64,000 nucleotides of DNA from Isoetes taiwanensis (GCA_021234155.1 JAJEKV010000060.1:2836451-2900450), one strand, 5' to 3'; counted from the first letter of the stretch, positions 34,797 to 47,199 are shown. Notes: generated by a model from the letters alone, not told the origin. Made by a program: numbers and translations.

Positions 34797-36960
34797 TCAT
34801 TCACATGCCAACTTAGTATCAAAGCTGCTAAGGCAGATTGCAAATGCCTGGAATGCTGAGAGAGGGTACCGATAATCCATGGTGAACATATCTTTGCCAA
34901 TCTTCCCAAATTGCAACAACACTTTATCCTGTTCACTTTGAGGCAATGGCTAAGAAGGATCACTTGCTGCAACAAGCTGAAAATTCTTTACAGAGGCAAC
35001 AGTTACTCGTCCACGAAAATTTAGACGCCAACACTGCAATTGTTCATGCCACCTAGGAGACTTATTTTTTAATACTAATGGTTCGTCTTTCATAAAGCCA
35101 CTGCCAACATGCTCACATTCTACGTTACCAAAATCAGCACTAGATGGACTAGGCTTTGGAGAAGGTATATAAATGGATGATCTTCCATAGAACTAGCCAA
35201 CTCAGTTGGTGTAGATCCAATGCCCCTAGTTTCCATCAATGATGCACCTATTGTATGCAAAGTACATTGCATATGCCTGGGCCCACGAGTACCAAGTACA
35301 TTTAGTTCATACGATATGTGGGCAACATTATAGCTACCAGCGGGAACTCGAGGAGAAACCTGTTTGGAAGCTACACACCGACCTGCCCGATTGGTAGATG
35401 CCACTGCACCACAATGTGGTGGTTGGCTATCATATATCGCAAATTTGGTCCCCAAGAAATTGGACCTGCAATTATACAAGAATCTACCTCATCATCTGTA
35501 AAAACATGAACTGCAAAAACATTATCAACTCACTGCAATTTACCAACATATGTGTTACTACCACGTGACATGTCATCGGCATCAAGAGAAATAATATAAT
35601 CTGTACTAGTAGCCCGTCTAAACTTCCGAGCAGCCAGGAGAAACTTCCCATTGTCATTTATTGCTGCATGCAGAAAGAAATTGTGAAAATGGCAACAGGA
35701 TAAACATTAGAGGAAAAATGAGATCACTTTTTGTCCCATTAAGGGATGCTTAAAATGCCATGTCAGCTTTTTAAACTGTCCAATAAGAGAAGAGCTCCAG
35801 TATATCTCATTCCAGTATTATGTGGCAGCCTGTAATTAATGCAGCTGCAACTGACTTCTGTAATATCATTTTTTCATTATAACTTTTGATCCAGAACTCC
35901 GATTCAAAAACTTTTTGTAGCAATGGGTTCGTCTTCACAAGATCTATATAGTGATAACCCATTCATATATCTTTTACGATATAAATATATAAGAAATAAG
36001 CAAAAAATCATATTTTTTTAAGGTTAACGCATATGACCATATTGAAATACATCATAACCATATATCATTGGAAAGATCTTTTCATTCCGCATCTAATGCA
36101 ACAAACGCCGCAACATTTTGACAAGTGGATCAAAAGTTATGGGGGAAAAATGACAGCAATGAAGTTGTTGGTGCTGCATTAATTGCAGTTAATAGAGGGT
36201 AGCCATTCCATTGGAGGATTCTTATGGGGATGAAATGAGATCTCAAATTTCCTCTAATGAATAAATCACAAGCAGAGGGTAAGACTCATTTAATAAATGG
36301 CACTTTAACTCAGTAGGATTTCAAACTAACAAATCTACCGAAGACTACCCTACAAAAATCAGGGTTACAAAAAGAAAGCACAGTTGAGGCATAAACTCCC
36401 AAAGATTGATCAGTTGAAATAACTTCTGTAGCTACCGTTTGTCATCATGCATTTCTAATGTACTTTGCAAGTATTTCAAGCAATTTACTCAGCTTGCCAA
36501 TAAACCCATTTCAACATTCTAATGGTAGTACAATATATGCTCAAGTAAAATGTGAAACTAATCGATCTAAGCTTTTCCTAAAAGCATTAGAACAGCTGGA
36601 ATTATCAATAATGCAAAACTTTACTTGGTGCAAGGCCTAAGTATAGGCGATAAGTTGATGTTGTCCTATCCCCTTGATATAGCACTGTATTGTACTGTCC
36701 TTCAATCCAGGTTGTTACCAAAACACAAATTTCAACATCAGCAATAATTGGAGACATAAGAAATAGCTGGATTCAAATCCATTGGACATAATGGAAATAA
36801 ATTTTATCTGCCTAATGGATATAGCACTGTACTGAAAAAAAACATTTCCCAACATAAATGCACCTGCTTTAGGGAGATAGGAAACGTAAGCTTCCCAGAT
36901 ATCTCAGGTGGCTTGACCATGCTTCTAGAAAAAGCTTGGTAAAAAGCATTGATCCAAGCT
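34797..36960 (-). pseudogene. Tubby-like F-box protein (TLP) pseudogene with four exons visible
   Basis: TLPs carry an F-box (SCF ubiquitin ligase partner) and a tubby barrel that binds phosphoinositides. Exon a ends at 36864 with EISGKLTFPISLKQ. Exon b (36711-36625) reads DSTIQCYIK then TYRLYLGLAP. Exon c (35663-35534) reads [19 protein letters not shown] and [16 protein letters not shown]. Exon d (35465-34797) reads [40 protein letters not shown] and ends FDTKLACE. Introns b-c and c-d keep GT and AG ends. Disablements: the exon b acceptor is AA, one base is lost after CYIK, a frameshift lies near 35170, and a TAG at 34950-34952 removes the last ~50 residues. The F-box itself is largely unrecognisable upstream. 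An unprocessed copy, decayed in place. Confidence 0.88.
35705..36259. mobile_element. MITE family A, copy 2 (555 bp), in a TLP intron
   Basis: Similar over its whole length to 13368-13913, with the same CATTAGAGG / CCTCTAATG ends. It sits in the intron between TLP exons b and c, about 40 bp upstream of the exon c acceptor. Confidence 0.88.
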
Positions 36961-37313
36961 GCCCCATTCAAATTTCGGCAAGTCTAGGGATGGGTAAAGA
37001 TGGAAACTAGTCTTTTAGCACTGAAAGAGAAATACCCTGCCTCTTTTGTACAAAATTACAGGAAACAATGCATTCATCTTTCTAGAGTGCTGCTCAGAAA
37101 AAAGAGATCCTAAAGTTGTACCTGGAACTCCAAAGGCAATTTTTTTCCATCGACATAACTAAGAATAGAGCCAGCTACCAAGGCTGGCTAGGACAAGCTA
37201 CCAAGGCTATTGAGCAGGGATATTTGCAATCCTCATCGGTGGCCTGTATGTATACCAGATATTTAATTTATCTTGAAACTTTAAGTTCTTAATTATGTAC
37301 ATACTGAATTATA

Positions 37314-37440
37314 TTGGCCTTGTTTACAAGCTCCCTAGGACAAGCTGTTCCAAGCATTGCAACCTTTTCAAAGGCAAGGGCAGCTGCTTATCAGCTTATG
37401 CAGTTGATTAACCATAAACCTCTTATACATGGGAACAAGC
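37314..37440 (+). pseudogene. ABCB (MDR/P-glycoprotein-type) transporter remnant
   Basis: The frame reads SLGQAVPSIATFSKARAAAY followed by QLMQLINHKP. This closely fits the linker after the first transmembrane region of plant ABCB transporters (SLGQAxPxxxAFAKGRAAAYKIF..I.RKP). Only this stretch of ~40 residues is recognisable. No Walker motifs were found nearby. It is either one orphan exon or a transposed fragment. Confidence 0.65.
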
Positions 37441-37449
37441 AGATGGCTT

Positions 37450-39011
37450 TTGGTTTTCCGCTGCTTGTGCTACAGAGGAAAATTTCATCCGGCTTTGATC
37501 TTTAGTTCCAAAATCATCAATTCTGGTTGCGACGAGGTGGACGGGCACTTCTGATTGCAGAAATTTTCCCTCCTTTTGCATGCTTCGTGGCCCTGTATTT
37601 GCCTTTCCTATTCGTATTTTTATACATATATACATACGCAGGGGAGCGCTGAAGTATACAGAGATATGAGGTGTATATTTGTGGACCCTAGATCTGGCAT
37701 ATTTGTAGGAATATGCTAAAATCCAGTGAACCTTAAAAAACAATAAGGAGTGAAGGTGAGTTTTGCTTTCCTCTAATGATGGGAGCTGATAGTGAAATGT
37801 CAAATATTACCACAACAAGCAAAACCATAAGCAGCAAGAACAGAAGTAATTCTCACTTCATACTTATATTGACACAACATCCTGCAACCCATGTTCAGTG
37901 ATTGAGTGGACTTACTACAATGGCCTCAACACAATAACCGCATCCTCTCACCATGTGAAATTTTTTTTTACAAACAAACAGAGATGTAATCTACGAACAA
38001 ACAGAGAAACCTCTATTGTTTCCTTATTCTGACATGGCATTGAAATTCAAACAACTTCCAACGCCTCAAAACCTGATGCATCCTGTTCCACTTATTACCT
38101 CTCTTTTTTTGAAAAAAACTGAATGAACAACAAACTTGAATTTTCGTGATTGATTTTTGTGTGAAAAGAATCACTTGGCTCATACATGCACAAGGTCATA
38201 GCCTAAACAAAGAACCTTCTTACGCAATCATATTGTCCACACACAGAAATTCCAAATTCTAGAGAGTAGCTTACGTGTAAATGGCCATTCCCATGCATTC
38301 CCATTTGCAACAGAGTACATATAGAAATCATAATATCAAGTTATCTGCACAACAGATTCAGGATATGTGCACACTGTAACATCCTCTGTTTGGTAACATA
38401 TTCAACCAATTTGTCCCTTGCTAGCATCTACATTTTGCTAGTAATGTATATGCAGACCAAAATTTGGTCTGCATATACAATTTCATAGGGTAAATAGTGA
38501 AGGCCTCTCAAAAGAAGTACCAAGTACAAACAGTTGCAAGCTAGGTTGATAGAAGTAGCATGATAGAAAAGGAGTGCAAGTTGCATGCCCCATAAACAGT
38601 CCTTGGATGTACATCTTCCAAGAAGTTATAAGCAATACCTCAAGAATATGGAAACGATGAGAGAAGTCTCGAAGAGTTACACAGAAAGTTCCTCAGGAAT
38701 CCATTCGCAGTCGCTGAGGCATTTTTAGAGATGAAAACTCTAACTGAAAACTTTAAGTTCGGACTAATTGTATCAATTAATTTACCCTTCTGTAAGCTTT
38801 TTCAAACTCCAGGCCAGTTACCAGAACTACATGCAAGCTTCCCACATCCTCCACTGCAAGCATTCTTGAATATGTCCTATTCCCAAGCTTATACCTGCAC
38901 TCCTTTTCAAAGTCGCTTAACCGGTCACAAGATACCCAAAAAAGAAAAAGAAAAAAATCAAACAACTTTGGAAAGGAACCAATTACCTGCCCTTCCCATT
39001 TCCAGAATAAG
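37450..39011. other. No gene recognised
   Basis: Minus-strand frames (126 aa at 37803-37423; 103 aa at 39088-38777) show no domain. A perfect long palindrome at 38445 is listed separately. Confidence 0.4.
38445..38479. repeat. 35-bp perfect palindrome with 1-nt centre
   Basis: TGTATATGCAGACCAAA, one A, then its exact reverse complement: 17-bp arms. Could extrude as a cruciform or be a minimal foldback insertion. Confidence 0.9.
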
Positions 39012-39251
39012 CCAGGGTTTGCCCTTTGGGTCCACGAAAGCACTTCTGGGCAAATACTGAGAAATTGTATATACAACTTGAGAACCAATTATCTCAAATG
39101 ATCTGTTCAATACTTCACGCTTCCATCCATACACCAGGATTTGCCCTTTGGGTCAACCAAAAAACTTATGGGCAAATACTGAGAAATTGTATATAACGTT
39201 TGAGGGCCAATTATGCCAAATGATCTGCTCAACGCTTCATGCTTTAACTCT
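39012..39251. repeat. Tandem duplication, 2 x ~122 bp
   Basis: CCAGG(G/A)TTTGCCCTTTGGGT, GGGCAAATACTGAGAAATTG and CAAATGATCTG recur in order at a 122-bp offset. Confidence 0.85.
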
Positions 39252-39559
39252 CCATTTTGTTTCTTCTAATCATTGGAATTCCAATCTGTGTTTGTCTCAC
39301 CATTTGAGAATACCCTTCAATTTCAGAATTTACATCTCGCATCTTGCAGAAGGAATTGTAGCAACTCAAAGTGAAGAATATTTGTCTTTCTCAAATTTAT
39401 AGCAAACTGCATACATACGTTATGTTGTTCAATAAAAAGATTGCAACAAGTATCTTTAATGTATATCTAGTAATTGCTTGTTTTTCTCACCTTTTTTAGT
39501 GAAGCCTGTTGCCACATAATAATTCGCGTAATACTGTAACCTAACAATAACTTTATTGT

Positions 39560-41354
39560 CCTTTGGTCCTTCATTCTTCAGAAGCCAGAGAATCCATCCA
39601 GCTGCATCTATCTAACATAATCACGTTTGTTCTTTCATCCTTGCTTGCCTTCCAGCATACATATTTGACAACAAGGTCAAAGCTCCAGCATCATTAGGAT
39701 CCAAACTCATAATCTCTCAGCCAACATTTCATTCTCATGAATTTTACAAGCAGCAAGAAAAGCCTTCCAGATGACAGCATCAGGATAGAGAGGCATTGCA
39801 TCAATCAAGTCTTTTGCTTCTTGCAAACCTCCTGAACGACTGAGAAGATCAACTAAACATGCATAACTTTCTTCCAATAAGTTTGATACTATACAATTGA
39901 TTCATAGAATTGAAATGATGAAAGCCTTCATCCACAAAACCAACGTGGCTACATGCAGTGAAAACAGAAATGTAAGTAACCCCATCAGGCTCCAAACCAT
40001 AGAGCTGCATTTGGCTACAAAGAGTTAGGGCTTCCTTGCCATCCCCATGGTCAGCATATCCTGAGATCATTGCAGTCCATGAGATCAAATTATGCATTAG
40101 AATCCTATTAAATACTCTGCGGACGTCAACAATGTTCCCACACTTAGCATACATGTCAATTAGGGTGCTTCTAACAAAGGCATCTGTACTTATGCCCATT
40201 TGCATCAAGTTCGTGTGCATATACTTTCCCCATTGTAAAGCTCCTATAACTGCACATACAGATAACGTGTTGACATATGTAATCTGATTTGGCTTAAAAC
40301 CTTCTTGTTCCATTTCCCTAAATAGTGAAAGAGCCTCCTTGGCATCACCATATTCTGAATAACCTGAGATGATTGTATTCCATAAAACAACATCCCGTGT
40401 AATTAATTTATCAAATACTCGACGAGCCGCATTGATGCTTCCACATTTGATATACATGCCAATGATTGGCACAACCCACAAACACATGTATTTCAAAACC
40501 AGATTTCTCAAGATGCCAATGCAACTTCTTTCCCCAGTCAAGGCTGCCAGAGCTGCTACATGCACAAAAAATATGAACATATGTAACATTGTCTGGTGTC
40601 ATCCCCTCCTCCTGCATTTGCTGAAAAAGATTTATGGACTCTGTGCCATTCCCATGCTGTTCATATCCAGCAATCATGGTATTCCAACATACCAAGTTGT
40701 GTACATGCATGTTGTTAAACACACGACGAGCATCTTTAATGCTTCCACCTTTGGCATACATGCAAATGAGAGCAGTACCTATGTATACACCACTATCTAG
40801 TCCAGAATTACAAAGGCAGGAATGGATGTGTTTGCCACATTCTAGGGCTCCAACACTAGCACATGCAGTTATAATACTAACATAAGCCATATTATCTGGC
40901 TTTAAGCCCTGCTGTTGCATTTGTTCATATAACTTCAAAGCCTCATTTCCATCCCCTTGTTGAACATATCCTGCAATCATCATTGTCCATGTAACGACGT
41001 TCTTTTGCTGCATATTTTCAAACACATGGTGTGCATCTAGCATACTAGATAATATCATTGGATAGTATCATATGTCTGCATTTTACTTATGTGCTTATTT
41101 TCCAAACGCCCATTTGGACTTCCAACACTGGGTATAATTTCCTTGCCCACACATTTCTTTTGCATTGAGTTTAGTTTATCAATCAAATTTCTTTCTGACT
41201 TGCCATTACTAGTAAATCTATCTGCAAGGATATTACCCTTTCGAAAATCTGCATCAGGAAAAACCTTATTAGAAGCCTTCAGCAACTTCATAAGATTCGT
41301 TTCATGGTCTAAGTCATTAACTCCTTCACATCTGATGCAGAAACTGGGTTTCAA
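39560..41354 (-). pseudogene. PLS-class PPR pseudogene
   Basis: Two long frames, 41058-40411 and 40589-39849, together give a PPR array (VVTWTMMIAGYVQQGDG, ITACASVGALECGKHIHS, ARRVFDKLITRDVVLWN, then MYAKCGN). They are joined by a frameshift near 40480 at a CGNNLIGMYIKCG-type site. An upstream frame (41354-41055) without PPR motifs ends in a stop at the junction. Downstream, near 39875 a shift hides ACLVDLLSRSG, and the E-like part (WKAFLAACKIHENE, later LLSNMYAG) carries a stop near 39718. At least four disablements. No DYW domain was seen. Ancestral role would be organellar RNA binding. Confidence 0.85.
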
Positions 41355-41359
41355 AAGAA

Positions 41360-42660
41360 AACATGAACTTGATATTACTCACGATGATGACAATGGCGAG
41401 AGAACAAACAAACTACCAAAAGATATGAGGACTTAGGCATTTTCGTTTCCTGCTGTTGGATCTGGGTTTTTAAGGGATGGATGCCAAGAACATAAAAAAT
41501 CTATTATTCAACATAATATGTCTGCCATGTCCAACATACCTCAGGCCAATCTTTTTTAAACATTGAGTGCCTTCCAAGAAACCCATGTCACAGGACGTGA
41601 AATAAAAACAAACCAACGTATTAGATTACAAAACCATGTTGTTGGTTATTATATGAGTGTCACGAAGCTGTCAAATGCATCTGGCAATAGTAAAAGAGGA
41701 AGGATAGTAAAAGAGTATGGGTATTGCTCTAACAATCCTTCTTCATTTCCTTCCGAAGTTTATGTGCCAAGTGTTGTATCCTGTGTTAAGCCAACATTCT
41801 TGGCTTGGCAGCTCACGTACCATCTAATAGGTCCAATAAAAAAACGAATGAATCATGAAGGAAAATGAAAATCAGAACTAAAAACCTTACATTGCACGAG
41901 TTCAAGGGCAGGCTGCTCTAGTTGAGAAAAACGACACAACATAACGGCAAGCATCGATTCCATTTAAAAAAGGCTCTAAAACTGCAGAAAACCTAAAGAC
42001 CTACAGAAAAAAAAATTCTAGAATGGCTGGGGCAATGCCGGCAACCAGAATTTGCTGGTCCAAGCCGCTCCCATAACTAACTCTAATTTCCATGAATTTT
42101 CATAAATCAAACGCTTGAAATAGCATCCATTTGTACAAAAATCCCACTTGGCAGCAACGTGGACACTCTAGAATTGCTTCAAAGTGTCCACTTAGCCTTT
42201 GTGCAAACGTGCGAAATAATAATAATCTTAACATATATAATTATTAGGGGGAAGATGCATTTGGCATATTCGGTAGATGCTTTCGTCGCGCAAAAGTTGT
42301 ATTTAATGTTTTTCTCAAGTCCGCCGCCGTGACCACTGATGCCGCCAGCAAACGCAAATCTGTGGCAAGCCGGAATGGCATTGAACTGTTGCCGCACGCC
42401 GACAATATGAAGGAGTTTTGTATGAAGGAGCAATGCGAGTGTAAGTTTTTCTTGCAAAGTTTTTGAATATAAGGCTATGGCGGAGGGCAGGGCGCCACTC
42501 TGGTTCGTCGCCATAGCCAAGCAGCCCATGGCAAATTGCATGTCTATCCAAAAATAATCCGCTCTTAAGCCCTGTTCCAAGCTCTGGCAATCCTTTAATC
42601 GGTTATGGAAAGCAAGGAAGAATCCGTTGAAATAGGCCGAATAGTATGGAGCTGAATCAA
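41360..42660. other. No gene recognised
   Basis: A 101-aa + frame (41563-41868) and a 176-aa - frame (42709-42179) are open but match nothing I know. The latter starts inside a repeated 54-bp unit and has no domain or signal. It could be a chance frame or a short lineage gene. Confidence 0.35.
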
Positions 42661-42671
42661 AGATTTGAATG

Positions 42672-43135
42672 GATTTTAAGGCAAAAATACAGTTGTATGG
42701 AGCAAACAAAATCAGGCTTTGCTTCGATTTTTAAGGCAAAAATACAGTTGTATGGAGCAAACAACATCAGGCTTTGTTTCGATTTTTGGTTGGGAGCTCT
42801 CCCTTGCTGCATAGAAACTTTGTAAGGATATACATTACAGAATCTTAGAGAGCTTCAGCGTGCTCATCTACAACTATTAAGCGGAATAATTTCAACAGAT
42901 TTAGGCAAGACTTCCAGGATGCAAAAGCCAGACCATCTGAATTAAAGATTTGGATGGTTATCAAGGCAAAAATACAGTTGTATGGAGCGAATAAAATCAG
43001 GTTTTGCTTTGATTTTTGGCTGGCAGCTCCTCCTTGCTGCTACATTACAGAATCTTAGAGAGCTTCAGCTTGCTCATCTATAACTATTAAGCCGAATAAT
43101 TTCAGCAGCTTTCCAGGATGCAAAAGCTAGACCTC
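42672..43135. repeat. Local duplications (54-bp unit x3 within a ~230-bp duplicated block)
   Basis: GGCAAAAATACAGTTGTATG begins units at 42680, 42734 and 42964. After the second and third units the sequence continues alike (TACATTACAGAATCTTAGAG, then CCAGGATGCAAAAGC) with small deletions in the last copy. Confidence 0.88.
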
Positions 43136-43519
43136 TGTATCTTTGGAGCGGGCAAGCTTTACCAGAACAATAAGAACAAGGTAAGGATTCAGTTTTGCCA
43201 TCATTATTGTCACACTTTCTAACCCATCTTCCATCCATTCACTATCTTATGTTTTTTATGTGTAAAATACCTTCCTGTCAATACAATTCCAGAGGAAGAG
43301 CGCGTCTGATGTTTATATGAATGTGATTTAGGATATATGGTTACATATGTAGACTTGCATACAAAGGATGATTGTTCCGAAGATCTCCTGATCTAATCCT
43401 GCTCTTGCCTTCTCTGACAAACAGTAGTATGCCTGATAAGCATGCCTTTGTTAGTATTTGAGAAACGTGTGCTTATGTAGCAAGCTTTTTTTTTAAAAGG
43501 AAAAGCTTTGCATAATTGT

Positions 43520-43870
43520 TTAAATCTTTCTGGGCTGGCATCATATTTCATCGTTGTTGTTTTACTTATTCATATCCATGGTAAATGTGGCAGTATTCTA
43601 GCAGATGCTCAAAAATCATTCTATAGTCCTCTACGATGTCATTACTTGGATGGTCATGATAATAATTCTTTCTTAATGGTCTTGGTAAGACTGTTCTAGA
43701 TTTGCTTCAAATAATGCTTCTAGAAGGTGTGCTACCAAACAGTGTGATGTTTCTGTCCATTACTTTTGTCTGTAATAATGGAGGTTCGGTGGATAAGGAT
43801 TGATATGTTGTGGCATCTATGAGCAAAATATAACAAGTGCACTGATCCCCACTGCCAAAATCCAGGCCCA
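43520..43870 (+). pseudogene. Decayed PPR fragment
   Basis: The + strand reads LLIHIHGKCGSILADAQKSF, fitting the MYxKCGSxxxAxxxF part of a PLS repeat. After a shift comes VLDLLQIMLLEGVLPNSVMF, fitting the next repeat's L..M...G..P....F. Only one triplet can be followed, and it contains stops. Third PPR-derived sequence in 14 kb. Confidence 0.6.
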
Positions 43871-43879
43871 TCTCTGTTA

Positions 43880-45560
43880 GAGAAGCGTGAAATATCTAAA
43901 TCGGGAGGAAGTGACAAAGCATGATAAAGCTTCTTTTATCTTCTGCCTTTACAGGTTGAAGAGGTTCTCATTGCAGACATTTTTTGGAATGGGAATTCGC
44001 ACTTAGAAGGAACAAGGGGCAGATGTTAGAAGAATTGGAGAATGAGCTGCTCTTTGGTAAGCCTGAGAATGCCTGTTGCTAATGGCATATCTGGTTTCTG
44101 CTAGTTTTAGCCACAGTATGAAGTGAGTTTTGATATGGGGTGAATGTAAATTTTTGTAGACAAATCTGTTTTTAGACAAAAAGGTGAGAGCAGCTGCATG
44201 TTAAAATAGAGCATTCTAAGTGCATTGCAAGTTTGAGTGGTGCTGCACTTATTCGCTGTAAGCATTTATTCTTTTCTGAAAGTTTTCTCATGTAGCATCT
44301 TAAGCAAAATTAGCAAATTAAATGTGTTTGATATGACACTCATAGCATCATAAAAATTCCTAGTTTGCTTTTATGTTGTAGAAACTGCATACATGTAGCG
44401 GACAACATAAAAAGGCGTGTGTCGTCTGTACTTATGCAGGAGCCAGAAGTGCTAATGGTGCTCCAAAGAAGCAGAGAGCGGTACATACAGTTTGGAGGGT
44501 ATTATGAAGGTACTATTCTATCAATTGCAAATGGATTTTCAAATTTCCCTGAACAGCAACATCCAATGTAGGATTTTGACATTTCAGAGTTATGCAGAAG
44601 GGTTTACGAGGAGCTTCTTGATGTTTCAATCTATAAGAGCATTTAAGGTGAAAGGAAAAAAATTTGCTAGAGGCTTATACACCACTATTAAGGCATGCAT
44701 CCTGTCTCCCGCTGCCAATGGTTTTGTTCTTAAATACATATATACAAATTTTATAAGGAATGACAATGGCTGCACCATCCCGTTGTCTTTGGCCAAACTC
44801 TTAAACATGTTTGATGCCAATTTTGAAGATAATAAAGATGAAAAGAAAAAGGTCGGACAGAATTTTTGCGGGCTGACAATGAGGATGTTAATGAATGGGA
44901 GCATGTTATGCACATCTGCAATTATTTATGAAATTTCTCTTGAATGTAAGAATACGAATCTTATGGCTCACCGAAGTCCAAAGTTATTTTGTAGGTTAAA
45001 ACATGATAAGAGATGCCTTTGTGGGGATGACAATACCATTAGATAATTAGATATAATGACAGAAGCAATTATATCTAGAGCACCACATGCATACCAAAAT
45101 CTGCATATGAATTAAGACTCCTGTGCACGGTCTCTCTAACATTGGTTGTCTTTCACGCTAAGGAAACGACGCATTGTAAAAGATCAACCATCCTTTTTTG
45201 CTAAAATTTTCATACAAAATCTTTATCACAAACTACCATTTGACTTGAGAAATCTAGGGGAAAGGGGCTTGAGAAATTTGGGGGAAAGTTAAGGAACCTT
45301 AGTTGAAGAATTCCACTTTGAAATGTATTGACCCTCTAAATGCGTAAGCATGTTCGAGCCCCAATAAATATTGTCAATTTTCTTAACCTGCCTCCAGCTG
45401 ATCATTGATATTTAGCAATTAAGCATGACAAGAGTATATAACGTTTTGGATTTAAATGAGTTGGAAAAAGACATTTCAACTCCTGCATGTTATTTCACAT
45501 TCAAAGGTTGTCCAGAATTGAGAACTATTCGACTTGGCACAAAAATTCTTTTTACAGTAG
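43880..45560. other. No gene recognised; two open frames noted
   Basis: Overlapping frames at 44365-44571 (RERYIQFGGYYEGTILSIAN) and 44492-45046 (184 aa, Lys/Asn-rich) do not resemble a family I know. The peptide in the first looks somewhat gene-like. Neither has clear splice context. Confidence 0.35.
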
Positions 45561-45569
45561 GTTGGAGAA

Positions 45570-45615
45570 GAGAAATGTTCGCGGCGGCCGTAAGGCCGCC
45601 GCGATAAATTTCTTG
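45570..45615. repeat. GC-rich perfect hairpin in AT-rich DNA
   Basis: CGCGGCGGCC (45580-45589), loop GTAA, then the exact reverse complement (45594-45603). Outside a short unpaired spacer the arms continue as AAGAAAT / ATTTCTT. Confidence 0.9.
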
Positions 45616-47190
45616 TAATAATAATAACTAGTAAAAAGGCACGCCAGGGGCTGTGGCCGAGAACAATTGTTCTAAGGTGCAAATTAAAGTCAAGGGACAA
45701 AGAAAGATCAACGCAAGTGACAAAGGCAAGACGAAAACTTGATTGTAAACAACATTAGAAAAATAAACAACATTAGAAAAATCTGCCCAACATTGCTGGA
45801 CGTTTCCTTAGTTCAAAAACTTGCATAAATTACAAATATATTATTTGATATTTTTGTAAGTACAAGTGATGAACAATGTAAGAATTAAGCCCTTCACTAA
45901 GCTCAGATAAATGTTATCCATGGATGAGCTTCAGCTGCAAGAACTTCTCCAAGGTATTTCCAAGGCATAAACGGAAGAATGATGCATTTGGCGGGGTGCC
46001 CAACGTTATCAAGGTTATTAAAGTGCCCAACATTATTGGGGCAATGCTCTGCATGTAATGAGATTTATTATGTGTATTGGTGTATTATGTATAGTGTGTG
46101 TCTATGTTGGAGTTTGTTTCATGTAGTACGCCCATACAAGGTTTAATGTACTTTAGCACCTGCATTTGCCAACCATAACATTCAAATAATGTGTGGATAG
46201 GAAGGTATCTATTAGTTGTTTGTATTTTGCAGTTGGTTGTATGTTGAGAACTCTCTATGAAAATGTGAATTGCAATAGCATCTGTCTTAGCAACAAACTT
46301 CCAACATGATCATAAAGGCATTTATTTGCATGTTTGGTTGAAGAGATGCTCGTCCAAAAATTGGTCATTTCGTACAAAATACATTTCCCATAAATGAGCT
46401 AATTATTCATGAATAGAGTACTCCTAGAGTTGACAAAAGCATCAATCGAGATTGCAACATGAAAATTTTGCACAAACGTATGCATCAAAAGATAGTACAA
46501 ATGCCTAATTTCATAGTCAACAAACATAATCACATGAGGTAGATCATGGTACCCATCCAAGCATTTTTAGGCGAAGATCTAAATAGTGTGAATATGGCAT
46601 ACATAACCTAAAGGCAACGCAAAAACGGAAGCATTCATAGTCAGAAAACGTATTAACTTTGAATAATCATGAATATGACTTTTATTTCTCGGTCATCTCC
46701 TGCCAAAGAAACTGTTTGGAATAGAAGTTTACCTTTTAATATTCAAAAACATGATAAAACAGCCAAGGAGCAACTTGGCTAAGCAGCCTGTAGCATGATG
46801 AGGATTTACGTGGACACAGATATGGATTGGAGACATTTGTTTCGGAATAGTAACTGCTAGCAAGTATAACAGAATACCATTAATGAGATCCACATTAGCA
46901 AATGTGAGAATCAGTTGTAACAGGTTTTTTCAAGCAGACTTGTTATATTCTGCCAAAAGTTGAATAAAATGACATGACAAAATTAAATATGCATTTTTGC
47001 TGACATCAAAATATTCTTGAATTAGTCTCTCATCTGCATATTTGGATATGAACCACATCAAAAAGAAATGAGCATCTTCGTTGCTTGCTTTTTCTCATCT
47101 GTATATAGAATTTCTTATTCCAATTTCTGTCCCTCTATATAGGGTTTGTTTTTTCCAAATTGAAGTCCAAATGTTTTCTGAGATAGAGAT
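45616..47190. other. No gene recognised
   Basis: AT-rich intergenic DNA. A 22-nt repeat with AACAACATTAGAAAAAT occurs twice at 45748-45783. No frame over ~60 aa stands out. Confidence 0.45.
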
Positions 47191-47199
47191 CATAGACAG

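Noticed and set aside
42179-42709. 176-aa minus frame as a gene
   Set aside because: Starts inside a duplicated unit, has no recognisable domain and no splice or start context; kept only as an unexplained frame.
45340-45380. tRNA-like GTTCGAGCCCC sequence
   Set aside because: No A box at the right distance upstream and no cloverleaf.
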